49,788 nt of DNA from an uncultured Collinsella sp. (GTDB lineage: Bacteria > Actinomycetota > Coriobacteriia > Coriobacteriales > Coriobacteriaceae): positions 1-49,788 of the forward strand of contig CAUDZT010000005.1 of assembly GCA_958453935.1 (NCBI GenBank). The letters are read 5' to 3'. Shown here piece after piece: positions 23,447-32,259 of the stretch; the first letter of the stretch is position 1, and each line of letters begins with the position of its first letter. Below the pieces are notes generated by a model. That model was not told the origin of the DNA and made no database searches. It was given only the letters and a program-made list of their open reading frames with translations. A program made the translations under genes and the position numbers.

Positions 23447-25021
23447 TTACAGCTGGTAGAGCGTGGTGAACTTGTCCTGCAGGTAGCTGCAGTAGTAGCG
23501 GGCATCAAAGTCCATGCCGCAGGCGCCCTTGATGAGCTCCGGTGCGTCCTTGGCGCGGCCCCACTGCCAAATGTGCTCGCCCAGCCAGGCACGGACGGGC
23601 GCCAGATCGCCGCTCGCGCAGGCACCGGTAAGGTCGACGCCGTCGCGGCACATGGCCGGCACAAACATGGCGTCGTAGGCACTGCCCAGCGCATAGGTGG
23701 GGAAGTAGCCAAACGAGCCCCCGCTCCAGTGCGTATCCTGCAGGCAGCCACGCGTGTCGTCGGGAACCGGAATGCCCAGGTACTCTTCCATAAAGCGGTT
23801 CCAAAGCGCGGGGATGTCCTTGGCCGTGGCCTCGCCGGCAAACAGCGTGCGCTCAATCTCGTAGCGCACCATAATGTGCAGCGGATAGGTGAGCTCGTCC
23901 GCCTCGGTGCGGATCAACGACGGCTGAGCGATGTTCACGGCATGGTAGAGCGTATCCTCGTCCACGCTGCCATAGACCTCGGGCGCGTGACGGCGCAGCA
24001 CCTCAAGCAGCGGGCCCATAAAGGCGCGGCTGCGGCCCACGGTGTTCTCGAAAAAGCGGCTCTGGCTCTCGTGGATGCCCATGGAGGTTCCGCCCTCAAG
24101 ACAGGTGCGCGCGTAAGCGGGGTTCACGCCCAGCTCGTACATGGCGTGCCCCGCCTCGTGGATGATGCTGTAGACGTTGGAGATGCAGTCGTTTTCGTAG
24201 ATGTGCGTGGCAATGCGCGCGTCACCCACCGAGAAGCCCTCGCTAAACGGGTGCTCGGTAAAGGCGAGCGTGGTGTCGTCCAAGTTCAGGCCGACGAGCT
24301 TCATAAGGTCGAAGCTCATGGCGCGCTGGGCGGCCTCGGGCACGCGGACATGCAAAAAGTCGGCAGCCGGCTGCTGGCCGCGCTCGCCGATGGCGTGCAC
24401 GAGCGGCACGACCGTGGCCTTGACCTCGTCGCAAAACGCGTCGAAGCTCTTGGCGGAAAGCCCGCGCTCGTACTGGTCGAGCCAAACATCGTACGGATCG
24501 CGCTTGGGATCCATGAGCTCGGCCTGATATTTGAGCTTGTCGACAATCTTATCCACATAGGGCTCAAAGCTCGCCCAGTCGTTGGCCGCCTTGGCCTTGT
24601 GCCACACGGCATCGGCCTCGCAGGTGAGCCTGGTCCAGGCCTCGGCCTCCTCGGTGGGGATGACGCTTGCCTCGCGCTGGTCGCGGCCGAGCACGCGGAT
24701 CTCGTCGAGCAGCTGCGGGTCGTCTACATGTCCGCCCGCGACGGTCTCGCGTGCCAGCGAGCGCACGAGCTCGACAGACTTTTTGCTGGTCAGGAGCTTG
24801 TGATGCTCGCCGGCAAGGGTGCCCATGGCGTCGGCGCGGGCCGCGGCGCCGTTGGCGGGGGCAATCGTCGCGCCATCGAACTCGGCAATCTTGAGCAGAT
24901 ACTCGCGGGTCCACAGCTTGCCCTCCAGCTTGCGGAACTTCTTGACGGCCTTATCGATCTTCATGCCCTTGGACGCCTTGCCCACGGCGGCCTCGGCCTT
25001 CTTATCGTGCTTCTTTCCCAT
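23447..25021 (-). CDS. Carboxypeptidase Taq (M32 metallocarboxypeptidase), 524 aa
   Basis: Zinc peptidase removing C-terminal residues from peptides. The M32 HExxH site HEAGHAMYE is at about 288-296 and the downstream helix with IHESQSRFFEN supplies the third ligand; TYALGSAYDAMF and the C-terminal WGRAKD region also fit. Length is standard. The N-terminus is Lys-rich with no signal peptide, so it acts in the cytoplasm in peptide recycling. AAGGATA precedes the ATG at 25021. Single-gene unit; pheS is divergent. Confidence 0.93.
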   Translation of the reverse strand: MGKKHDKKAEAAVGKASKGMKIDKAVKKFRKLEGKLWTREYLLKIAEFDGATIAPANGAAARADAMGTLAGEHHKLLTSKKSVELVRSLARETVAGGHVDDPQLLDEIRVLGRDQREASVIPTEEAEAWTRLTCEADAVWHKAKAANDWASFEPYVDKIVDKLKYQAELMDPKRDPYDVWLDQYERGLSAKSFDAFCDEVKATVVPLVHAIGERGQQPAADFLHVRVPEAAQRAMSFDLMKLVGLNLDDTTLAFTEHPFSEGFSVGDARIATHIYENDCISNVYSIIHEAGHAMYELGVNPAYARTCLEGGTSMGIHESQSRFFENTVGRSRAFMGPLLEVLRRHAPEVYGSVDEDTLYHAVNIAQPSLIRTEADELTYPLHIMVRYEIERTLFAGEATAKDIPALWNRFMEEYLGIPVPDDTRGCLQDTHWSGGSFGYFPTYALGSAYDAMFVPAMCRDGVDLTGACASGDLAPVRAWLGEHIWQWGRAKDAPELIKGACGMDFDARYYCSYLQDKFTTLYQL

Positions 25022-25154
25022 GCTATATCCTTAATCTCGCAGGTCGCCCGTCGCATGCGGCGGCGCGGCCAGTTTGCACAGCTACTTGCCTTGTACCCAG
25101 CGCGAACAAAACGGAACGCGGCGATGTGCACGCAGGATGTGGTATCCTATAGCC

Positions 25155-25441
25155 CAATGCGTTGACGGAGAGGGTTTTGCCCGCCGCGTCGCCGGCAAGA
25201 GAGGGAAGGTCATGGGCTGCAAGCCTTCCTGCGGTGGCAAGGGCCAAGCGTTCACTCCCGAGCAGCAACCTCAACGGGCGCGCGGCCACGCGGCGGCAAA
25301 GCCCCAGTAGGGAAGCCGTGAGCCTCGCGAAAAGGGGCAAAGAGTGGGCGCGGCGGGCCAGACATCCGCCGGGTCAAACAAGGTGGTACCGCGGAATTCA
25401 ACCGTCCTTGGGCAATGCACATGCCCGAGGACGGTTTTTTG
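25155..25441 (+). promoter_or_regulatory. T-box leader controlling pheS
   Basis: The conserved T-box AAGGTGGTACCGCGG is at 25380-25394 and is followed at once by an intrinsic terminator, the standard transcriptional T-box arrangement. Uncharged tRNA pairs with the leader and favours the antiterminator. The cognate amino acid must be phenylalanine from the gene; a TTC triplet at 25226-25228 lies in the right zone for the specifier, but the Stem I fold was not computed. TATCCT at 25143-25148 is the likely -10. A 32-codon frame at 25212-25310 with a good ribosome site lies inside the leader (see findings). Confidence 0.9.
25402..25440 (+). terminator. T-box attenuator hairpin
   Basis: CCGTCCTTGGGCA (25402-25414) pairs with TGCCCGAGGACGG (25422-25434), followed by six T. 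One A/C mismatch lies within the stem. It is the terminator alternative to the T-box antiterminator. Confidence 0.93.
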
Positions 25442-25526
25442 TTACCGAACCGGGCCGCACATTCGTAAGCATCGGGCGGTGCCAGCCGCCCCGGCAAGCG
25501 GATGCGCGAGAGACGAAAGGGAAGAC

Positions 25527-26603
25527 ATGAGTCTGATTGATGATCTGGTCAAACTCGAGGAAGAGGCCAAGGAGCTCGTCACTAGCGCCGACGACGCCGC
25601 AAAGCTCGAGGCCGCGCGCGTTGAGCTGCTCGGCCGCAAGGGCCGCATCACCGGCCTGATGCGCATGATGGGCAAGCTCGCCCCCGAGGATCGTCCCGTC
25701 ATGGGCAAGCGCGCCAACGAGATGCGCCAGCTGATCGAGGGCATGCTTGACGAGCGCACCACCGAGATGAAGGCCGCCGCTCTCAAGCATGCACTCGAGC
25801 ACGAGGCCGTCGACATCACGCTGCCGGGCATCCGTCCGCAAATCGGTCACCAGCACCTGATCAAGCAGATCATCGAGGAGGCCGAGGACATCTTCTGCGG
25901 CATCGGCTACACCGTCGAGTCCGGCCCCATGGTCGACACCTCCTACTACAACTTCACTGCGCTCAACGCCCCCATGGATCACCCGAGCCGCTCGGCCCGC
26001 GATACCTTCTACGTGGTCGACAACAACCCCGGCAGCGTCGCGCACCCCGAGGCTCACGCCCACGGCGAGTCCGACGTGCTGCTGCGCACCCAGACCTCGG
26101 GCGTGCAGATCCACACCATGGAGTCGCAAAAGCCGCCCATCTACATGATCTGCCCGGGCACCGTCTACCGTCCCGACACGGCCGACGCCTGCCACCTGCC
26201 GCAGTTCAACCAGATCGAGGGCCTGGTCGTCGACGAGGGCATTACCTTTGGCGATCTGAAGGGCACGCTCGACTACTTTGTTAAGTGCATGTTTGGCGAG
26301 GACCGCAAGACGCGTTACCGCCCGCATTTCTTCCCCTTCACCGAGCCCAGCTGCGAGGTGGACGTGAGCTGCCACGTCTGCGGCGGCAAGGGTTGCAACT
26401 TCTGCAAGCACAGCGGCTGGATCGAGATCCTGGGCTGCGGCATGGTTGACCCCAACGTCCTGATCAACTGTGGCATCGACCCCGAGAAGTATACCGGCTT
26501 CGCCTTTGGCATTGGCGCCGAACGCGTCGCGGCCCTGCGCTACGACCTGCCCGACCTCAGAACGCTCATGACGGGCGATATGCGCTTCTTAAATCAGTTC
26601 TAG
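25527..26603 (+). CDS. pheS: Phenylalanyl-tRNA synthetase alpha subunit
   Basis: Catalytic subunit of the alpha2-beta2 enzyme charging tRNA-Phe. ATG 25527 follows AAAGGGAAG; a long upstream open frame is only leader. N-terminal coiled coil (1-95) for tRNA contact, then the class II core: QTSGVQIHTM, CPGTVYRPDTADACHLPQF (motif 2 region) and GFAFGIGAERVAALRY (motif 3). A CHVCGGKGCNFC cysteine set, common in many bacterial PheS, is present. 358 aa is normal length. Confidence 0.98.
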   Translation: MSLIDDLVKLEEEAKELVTSADDAAKLEAARVELLGRKGRITGLMRMMGKLAPEDRPVMGKRANEMRQLIEGMLDERTTEMKAAALKHALEHEAVDITLPGIRPQIGHQHLIKQIIEEAEDIFCGIGYTVESGPMVDTSYYNFTALNAPMDHPSRSARDTFYVVDNNPGSVAHPEAHAHGESDVLLRTQTSGVQIHTMESQKPPIYMICPGTVYRPDTADACHLPQFNQIEGLVVDEGITFGDLKGTLDYFVKCMFGEDRKTRYRPHFFPFTEPSCEVDVSCHVCGGKGCNFCKHSGWIEILGCGMVDPNVLINCGIDPEKYTGFAFGIGAERVAALRYDLPDLRTLMTGDMRFLNQF

Positions 26604-26613
26604 GCCCGGCGGC

Positions 26614-26708
26614 TTTCCCAAGCACCGCACCTTGCCTTTCAATCGTCGGTTGCGTACCTAAGTACGCGGCCCTCCTCTTTCAAGGCAATCTGCGGCACTT
26701 GGAAAACC
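26614..26708. repeat. 95-nt palindromic element between pheS and pheT
   Basis: Outer arms TTTCCCAAGCACCGCACC-TTGCC (from 26614) pair with GGCAA-TCTGCGGCACTTGGAAAA (to about 26706); the centre holds the hairpin GCGTAC-CTAA-GTACGC (26652-26667). No T-run follows, so it should not stop pheT transcription fully but could act as an mRNA processing or stability element. The right end TTGGAAAACC resembles that of 39195-39289. Confidence 0.7.
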
Positions 26709-26763
26709 CGTCTCCGTTGCAGTTTTTGGCTCAAAGCCGCATTTATGAAAGGAGACCAGTTAG

Positions 26764-29217
26764 ATGCGCGTTTCTTACGACTGGCTCAAGACCATGATCG
26801 ATATTCCGGAGGATCCCAAGACCCTTTCGGACGAATATATCCGTACCGGCACCGAGGTCGAGGCGATTGACACCGTGGGAGAATCCTTCGACCACGTGGT
26901 GACCGCCAAGGTGCTCACCAAGACCCCGCACCCCGATAGCGACCACATGTATGTGTGCTCGGTCGACGTGGGCGACAAGAACCTCGACGCCGATGGCAAC
27001 CCCGCTCCGCTGCAGATCGTCTGCGGCGCGCAGAACTTCGAGGCCGGCGACCACATCGTCACGGCCATGATCGGCGCTGTCCTGCCCGGCGACGTCAAGA
27101 TCAAGAAGAGCAAGCTTCGCGGCGTCGTGTCCATGGGCATGAACTGCTCTGCGCGCGAGCTCGGCCTGGGTGGCGACCACTCCGGCATCATGATTCTGCC
27201 CGAGGACACGCCCTGCGGTATGCCGTTTGCCGAGTACGTGGGCTCGAGTGATACTGTGCTTGACTGCGAGATCACGCCCAACCGTCCCGATTGCCTGTCC
27301 ATGATCGGCATGGCCCGCGAGACCGGCGCCATCTTCGATCGCGATTTCCACGTTGATCTGCCCGCCATCAAGGCCGAGACCGGCCGCGCGACCGACGACG
27401 AGCTTTCGGTCGAGATTGCCGACGAGGGCCTGTGCGACCGCTACGTTGCCCGCATCGTGCGCAACGTCAAGGTCGGCCCGTCGCCCGACTGGATGGTCAA
27501 GCGCCTCAACGCCCTGGGCGTGCGCCCGCACAACAACATCGTCGACATCACCAACTACGTGATGATGCTCACCGGCCAGCCGCTGCACGCCTTTGACCTC
27601 GACACCTTTGCCGAGCGCGATGGCCACCGTCGCGTGGTGGTTCGCGCCGCCCAGCAGGACGAGAAGTTCACGACGCTCGATGGCGAGGAGCGTGTGCTCG
27701 ACGCCGGCATGGGCCTCATCACCGACGGCGAGCGCCCCGTGGCGTTGGCCGGCGTTATGGGCGGCATGGATTCCGAGATCGAGGACGACACCGTCGACGT
27801 GATGGTCGAGAGCGCTTGCTTCAACGCCGGTCGCACCTCGCACACCAGCCGCGATCTGTCGCTGATCTCCGACGCCTCCATTCGCTTTGAGCGCCAGGTT
27901 GACGAGACTGGCTGCGTGGATGTCGCCAACGTTACCTGCGCGCTCATCGAGGAGATCGCCGGCGGCGAGGTTGCTCCCGGCTATGTCGATGTTTTCCCCG
28001 CGCCCAAGACCATCGACAGCATCAAGCTGCGCCTGGCCCGCGTGCATGCCATCTGCGGTGCCGACATCGAGCCCGATTTTATCGAGCGTTCGCTTACCCG
28101 TCTGGGCTGCACCGTCGAGCGCGACGGCGAGGACTTTATGGTTACCCCGCCGAGCTTCCGTCCCGACCTGCCGCGCGAGATTGACCTGATCGAGGAGGTC
28201 CTGCGCCTATGGGGCATGGGCCGTGTGACGGCGACCATCCCGGCTGCCAAGAACCACATCGGCGGCCTGACCCGCGAGCAGAAGCTCACCCGCAAGGTCG
28301 GCGAGATCCTGCGCGCCTGCGGCCTCAACGAGACCACGACCTTTGGCTTTGCCGCCCCGGGCGACCTGGAGAAGATCGGCATGCCCACCGAGGGTCGCGG
28401 CTGCCCCGTGGTGCTCATGAACCCGCTGGTGGCCGAGCAGACCGAGATGCGTCGTTCGCTGCTGCCGGGCCTGCTGCAGTCCGTGGCCTACAACGAGGCG
28501 CACGGTACGCCCAACGTGCACCTGTACGAGGTCGGCAGCCTGTTCCACGGTCGCGAGAACGCCAGCCTGCCCAAGGAGACCAAGTCCGTCGCGGGTGTGC
28601 TCTCGGGCCAGTGGAGCGAGCAGTCTTGGAACATGAAGTACCGTAAACTGCGTTTCTTCTTTGGCAAGGGTATCGTCGAGGAGCTGCTCGCCCAGCTGCG
28701 CATCGAGAAGGTTCGCTTCCGTCCCGTCGAGGGCGAGGGCTATGCCTTTTTGCAGCCGGGTCGTGCGGCCGAGGTTCTGTCCGGCGGCACCGTGCTGGGT
28801 TGGGTCGGCGAGATCCACCCCGAGGCGCGCGAGGCCTGCGGCATCGACGAGGTTGTCGTTGCCTTTGAGCTTGACCTGGACAAGCTGATCAAGGGCGCCC
28901 GCAACCAGGAGAACTACCGCGAGTTCTCGCAGTACCCGGCCGTTGAGCACGACCTTGCCATTGTGGTCGACAATGCCGTGACCTGCGAGGATCTTGAGCG
29001 CCGTATTACCAGCGCCGGCGGCAAGCTGCTCGAGGGCGTGCGCCTGTTCGATGTCTACCGCGATCCGGTTCGTATCGGCAAGGGCAAGAAGTCCATGGCC
29101 TTTGCGCTTACGTATCGCTCCGACGACCACACGCTTACCAGCGAAGAGGTCGAGAAAGCGCACCAGAAGATTGTCACCAAGGTATGCAAAGGCGTAAACG
29201 GCGAGGTCCGCGGCTAG
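26764..29217 (+). CDS. pheT: Phenylalanyl-tRNA synthetase beta subunit
   Basis: Full-length (817 aa) with domains in the usual order: N-terminal B1 region MRVSYDWLK, the EMAP-like tRNA-binding fold (KTPHPDSDHMYVCSVDVG, about 54-71; CGAQNFEAGD), B3/B4 editing region (RPVALAGVMGGMDSEIED), B5 (GCTVERDGEDF), catalytic-like core with MNPLVAEQTEMRRSLLPGLL and the C-terminal FDX-ACB anticodon domain (QYPAVEHDLAIVVD; KKSMAFALTYRSDDHTLT). The editing site hydrolyses Tyr-tRNA-Phe. AAAGGAGAC precedes the start. Confidence 0.98.
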   Translation: MRVSYDWLKTMIDIPEDPKTLSDEYIRTGTEVEAIDTVGESFDHVVTAKVLTKTPHPDSDHMYVCSVDVGDKNLDADGNPAPLQIVCGAQNFEAGDHIVTAMIGAVLPGDVKIKKSKLRGVVSMGMNCSARELGLGGDHSGIMILPEDTPCGMPFAEYVGSSDTVLDCEITPNRPDCLSMIGMARETGAIFDRDFHVDLPAIKAETGRATDDELSVEIADEGLCDRYVARIVRNVKVGPSPDWMVKRLNALGVRPHNNIVDITNYVMMLTGQPLHAFDLDTFAERDGHRRVVVRAAQQDEKFTTLDGEERVLDAGMGLITDGERPVALAGVMGGMDSEIEDDTVDVMVESACFNAGRTSHTSRDLSLISDASIRFERQVDETGCVDVANVTCALIEEIAGGEVAPGYVDVFPAPKTIDSIKLRLARVHAICGADIEPDFIERSLTRLGCTVERDGEDFMVTPPSFRPDLPREIDLIEEVLRLWGMGRVTATIPAAKNHIGGLTREQKLTRKVGEILRACGLNETTTFGFAAPGDLEKIGMPTEGRGCPVVLMNPLVAEQTEMRRSLLPGLLQSVAYNEAHGTPNVHLYEVGSLFHGRENASLPKETKSVAGVLSGQWSEQSWNMKYRKLRFFFGKGIVEELLAQLRIEKVRFRPVEGEGYAFLQPGRAAEVLSGGTVLGWVGEIHPEAREACGIDEVVVAFELDLDKLIKGARNQENYREFSQYPAVEHDLAIVVDNAVTCEDLERRITSAGGKLLEGVRLFDVYRDPVRIGKGKKSMAFALTYRSDDHTLTSEEVEKAHQKIVTKVCKGVNGEVRG

Positions 29218-29327
29218 GGCTTGCGATGGGGGGCGTAGGGCCTGATGGCGGTTGCTGCGGAGCTCTGCGCGACCGCGGTGTTCGGAATAAGGCATCGCTG
29301 ACCCTGCATATATGACACGCGCATTAC

Positions 29328-29364
29328 AAAACGGCGTGCTGCTTTTGTGGCGGCGCGCCGTTTT
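29328..29364 (+). terminator. Terminator of pheST
   Basis: AAAACGGCGTGCTGC (29328-29342) pairs with GCGGCGCGCCGTTTT (29350-29364) through 15 positions, counting G-U pairs; loop TTTTGTG. The right arm ends in TTTT. It overlaps the presumed -35 of the next transcript. Confidence 0.8.
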
Positions 29365-29372
29365 GCTATCAT
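29345..29372 (+). promoter_or_regulatory. Promoter of the nickel/cobalt ECF genes
   Basis: TTGTGG (29345-29350) and TATCAT (29367-29372), 16 bases apart; start of transcription expected near 29379, directly beside the operator at 29383. Confidence 0.55.
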
Positions 29373-29382
29373 AGCCTGCGGC

Positions 29383-29410
29383 GTGTTACGAATCATCTAG
29401 CTCGTAACAC
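29383..29410. promoter_or_regulatory. NikR-like operator
   Basis: GTGTTAC (29383-29389), 14 bases, GTAACAC (29404-29410); the half-sites extend to GTGTTACGA/TCGTAACAC with no mismatch. As I recall, GTGTTAC-N13/14-GTAACAC is the operator form of NikR regulators outside enterobacteria. It lies just downstream of the -10, where a bound repressor would block initiation. Confidence 0.7.
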
Positions 29411-29467
29411 TGATGAAATGGTTCAAGCGGCGCTGCAATCCCATGTGCCGGCAACCGGGAGGCGTAT

Positions 29468-30550
29468 ATGCACATTCCAGATAACTACCTGTCCCCGCAG
29501 ACCGATGCCGTTATGGCGGTGGCGATGGTGCCCGTATGGGTTCACTGCATCAAGAAAGTGCGCGCCACGCTCGATCGCGAGCATATGGCCTTTCTGGGTA
29601 TTTGCGCTGCGTTCTCCTTTTTGCTCATGATGTTCAACGTGCCGCTGCCCGGCGGCACCACTGGTCACGCTGTTGGTGGCGCGCTCATCACGCTGCTGCT
29701 GGGCCCCGAGGCTGCTGCCATTGCAGTCTCGGTTGCACTCGCGCTGCAGGCGCTGCTGTTTGGCGACGGCGGCGTTCTGTCCTTTGGCGCCAACTGCTTT
29801 AACATGGCCTTTGTGCTGCCGTTTGTCGCTGCTATCGTGTTCCGTGCGCTCAACAGCCGTCTGCACGACAAGAGCTGGGGCACCTCGGTTTCTGCCATCG
29901 TGAGCGGTTGGGTCGGCCTGTGCCTGGCGGCCCTGTGCGCGGCAATCGAGTTTGGTATTCAGCCGATGCTCTTCACCAACGCTTCGGGCGCCCCTCTGTA
30001 CTGCCCCTTCCCGCTGTCCGTGGCTATTCCGGCCATGTTGATCCCGCATATGCTGGTTGCCGGCGTGATCGAGGGCGTGGCGACGGCCGCCATCTACGGC
30101 TTCATTAAGAAGACGGCGCCGAGCATTATCGTCGGCCCCGAAGCCGCCGATGGCCAGCTTGCCGCCGATGGTACCGCCAAGAAGACTTCCCTGATTCCCA
30201 CGCTCATTCTGGTCGCCGTGCTTGTCGTGGCTACGCCGCTCGGCTTGCTCGCCACCGGTGACGCCTGGGGTGAGTGGGACGCCGAGGGCGCCGCGACCGC
30301 CGTTCAGGAGGCTGGCGACGACAGCCTGCAGGCTTCGGTCGGCCTCGACACCCCGACCTTTGCCGACGCCCTGCCCACGGGTGATTACCTGCAGGCCTAT
30401 TCCGAGGAGCAGGGCCTTGGCTTTGCCGGTCAGGCTGCCATGTATATTCTTTCGGGCGTGATTGGCGTGGCAGTGCTCACCATCGCATTCCGTCTGATCT
30501 CGCTGACGGTTAAGGAAAGCGGTGCTCATGGCAATAGCCGAGCTGCCTAG
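29468..30550 (+). CDS. Nickel/cobalt ECF transporter substrate subunit, CbiM/NikM fused to CbiN/NikN-like part
   Basis: The N-terminus MHIPDNYLSP is the metal-binding start of the CbiM/NikM family, with His2 as a ligand. Residues up to about 215 give six to seven membrane helices including PGGTTGHAVGGALI and GVLSFGANCFNMAF. A further region with two helices (about 238-258 and 323-345) around a DAWGEWD loop resembles the small CbiN/NikN subunit, so this looks like an M-N fusion. The NikR-like operator in front argues for nickel rather than cobalt. It ends 23 bases inside the next gene, so the three transporter genes are one operon. GGGAGG precedes the ATG. Confidence 0.88.
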   Translation: MHIPDNYLSPQTDAVMAVAMVPVWVHCIKKVRATLDREHMAFLGICAAFSFLLMMFNVPLPGGTTGHAVGGALITLLLGPEAAAIAVSVALALQALLFGDGGVLSFGANCFNMAFVLPFVAAIVFRALNSRLHDKSWGTSVSAIVSGWVGLCLAALCAAIEFGIQPMLFTNASGAPLYCPFPLSVAIPAMLIPHMLVAGVIEGVATAAIYGFIKKTAPSIIVGPEAADGQLAADGTAKKTSLIPTLILVAVLVVATPLGLLATGDAWGEWDAEGAATAVQEAGDDSLQASVGLDTPTFADALPTGDYLQAYSEEQGLGFAGQAAMYILSGVIGVAVLTIAFRLISLTVKESGAHGNSRAA

Positions 30551-31364
30551 CTGGCTTGCGGCCGAGGAGCGATACGAGCCCGCGGGGGCTCGACATCGTG
30601 TGATGCAAAAGAACGTCCTGCATCTGGCGAGCCTGCTTGAGCGGGTTCGCCTGGGTGGAGGCGCGCACGAGGGCGGGTCGATGGTCGACCGCGCCCTTTC
30701 TTGCGTTTCGGCTCCGGTGCGCCTGGTGGGGATGTTCGTCTGCGTTCTGTGCGTGTGCCTGACGCAGAGCCCGCTATACCTGATGCTAATGGCGGCGATC
30801 GCGTTGGTGCTGGTCGCGGTGCGCCCTGTACGCGGGCTGCGCGCTACCTTTGTGCCGGCGTTGGCTGCCGCGGGGTTTGCCGTGGTTTTGGCGCTGCCTG
30901 CCCTGCTGCTGGGTGCTTCCGCCACGGGCGCTATGCTCAAGATTGCACTCAAGACCTTCATTAATGTGTCGCTGGTGCTGGGCGTTTCGTGGACCCTCAC
31001 GTGGAGCCGCATGTCGGCGGCGCTCAAGATGTTGCATCTACCCGACGAAGTTATCTTTACGTTTGATATGGCGCTCAAGCACATCGAGGTGCTGGGTCGC
31101 ACGGCGCACAATCTGTGCGAATCGGTCATGCTACGCAGCGTTGGCCGTGCGCCTGAGGGATTTTCGCGTACCGATTCGATCGCGGGTATCATGGGCATGA
31201 CGTTTATCAAGGCGATGGAATGCAGCCGCGCGATGGACGAGGCCATGCTTTGTCGTGGCTTTGCCGGTGCGTATCCGACTCCCGCGCGGAGCGGCTTTGG
31301 CTGGCGCGATGCGGTCTATGCGGCCGGCGTGGCGCTGCTGGCAGTGTTGTGCGCCGTGCTGTAG
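30528..31364 (+). CDS. ECF transporter transmembrane subunit (CbiQ/EcfT-type)
   Basis: Integral membrane coupling subunit that links the ATPase to the substrate subunit. ATG 30528 follows AAGGAAAG and overlaps the preceding gene by 23 bases; a GTG at 30522 is also in frame. Membrane helices appear at about 60-80, 84-98, 105-128 and 258-278. The coupling helix region has AMDEAMLCRGFAG, the A-R/C-G pattern that contacts the ATPase in this family, and ALKHIEVLGRT before it. Length of about 278 aa is usual. Confidence 0.88.
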   Translation: MAIAELPSWLAAEERYEPAGARHRVMQKNVLHLASLLERVRLGGGAHEGGSMVDRALSCVSAPVRLVGMFVCVLCVCLTQSPLYLMLMAAIALVLVAVRPVRGLRATFVPALAAAGFAVVLALPALLLGASATGAMLKIALKTFINVSLVLGVSWTLTWSRMSAALKMLHLPDEVIFTFDMALKHIEVLGRTAHNLCESVMLRSVGRAPEGFSRTDSIAGIMGMTFIKAMECSRAMDEAMLCRGFAGAYPTPARSGFGWRDAVYAAGVALLAVLCAVL

Positions 31365-31408
31365 CGCGGGCGGCTGAGCCGTCGATGTGGATAGGGAAGG
31401 GCGACGTT

Positions 31409-32179
31409 TTGGCAAACGATACGAATGGCGTGATGGGCGCAAGCGGTGCTACTGGCGCCAAGAGCGTGCCGCTCATCGAGTTTCGCGACGTGGTGTTCTC
31501 CTATGCGGGGCATACGGTTGTCGATGGTGTGTCGCTGCAGGTCGATCGTGGTGAACTCGTTGCCCTACTCGGTCCCAACGGCTGCGGTAAGACGACGATT
31601 ATGCGCCTTATCAACGGTCTTGAACTAGCGGACGCGGGTGCGTACCTGTTTGACGGGCACGTGATCGATGCGGCATATCTCAAGGATTCCGCGGCCGCTC
31701 AGCGGTTCCATCAGCGCGTGGGCTTTGTGTTCCAGAATGCCGACGCCCAGCTGTTCTGCGCTACGGTGGGCGAGGAAGTTGCTTTTGGCCCCGCGCAGAT
31801 GGGGCTGCCGACAGACGAGCTCGAGCGCCGCGTCCGCGATGCCATGGAGCTGTTCCAGGTTGCCGATCTGGTCGATGCCTCGCCCTATCAGCTTTCGGGC
31901 GGGCAAAAGAAGCGCGTGGCGCTGGCTGCGATCGTGTCGATGAACCCCGATATCTTGGTGCTCGACGAGCCCACCAACGGTCTCGATGAGGACTCGTGCG
32001 ACATCGTAGTCAACTTTTTGCTGGCCTACGTTGCTGCCGGTAAGACGGTTTTGATGAGTACGCACCATCAAGATTTGGTGCGCCGCCTGGAGGCCCGTGC
32101 CATCTATATCGATCGATATCACCATGTGGTCGAGGCGCCCGTGCCGTCGTATGGAACCGAAAGCGGTGCTGCGGAATAG
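31409..32179 (+). CDS. ECF transporter ATPase (CbiO/EcfA-type)
   Basis: ABC ATPase with Walker A GPNGCGKTT, Q-loop FQNADAQLF typical of CbiO, signature LSGGQKKRVA, Walker B ILVLDEPTNGLD and switch His in STHHQD. The start is taken as TTG 31409, because GGGAAGG lies eight bases upstream and the protein then begins 14-20 residues before the ABC fold (IEFRDVVFSY); an ATG at 31385 is in frame but has no ribosome site. It powers nickel or cobalt uptake together with the two preceding gene products. Confidence 0.9.
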   Translation: MANDTNGVMGASGATGAKSVPLIEFRDVVFSYAGHTVVDGVSLQVDRGELVALLGPNGCGKTTIMRLINGLELADAGAYLFDGHVIDAAYLKDSAAAQRFHQRVGFVFQNADAQLFCATVGEEVAFGPAQMGLPTDELERRVRDAMELFQVADLVDASPYQLSGGQKKRVALAAIVSMNPDILVLDEPTNGLDEDSCDIVVNFLLAYVAAGKTVLMSTHHQDLVRRLEARAIYIDRYHHVVEAPVPSYGTESGAAE

Positions 32180-32259
32180 TTGCTGCGTAGGGTATGTATG
32201 GCCGCCTGTGCGACTCTGCCGTGATGGTATAGTTATCCAGGTTTTTTATGGGGGTGGCT

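Noticed and set aside
29218..29467. Cobalamin riboswitch in front of the CbiM-like gene
   Set aside because: No B12 box or GGGAA...GCCACTG core; the operator and promoter explain the interval better.
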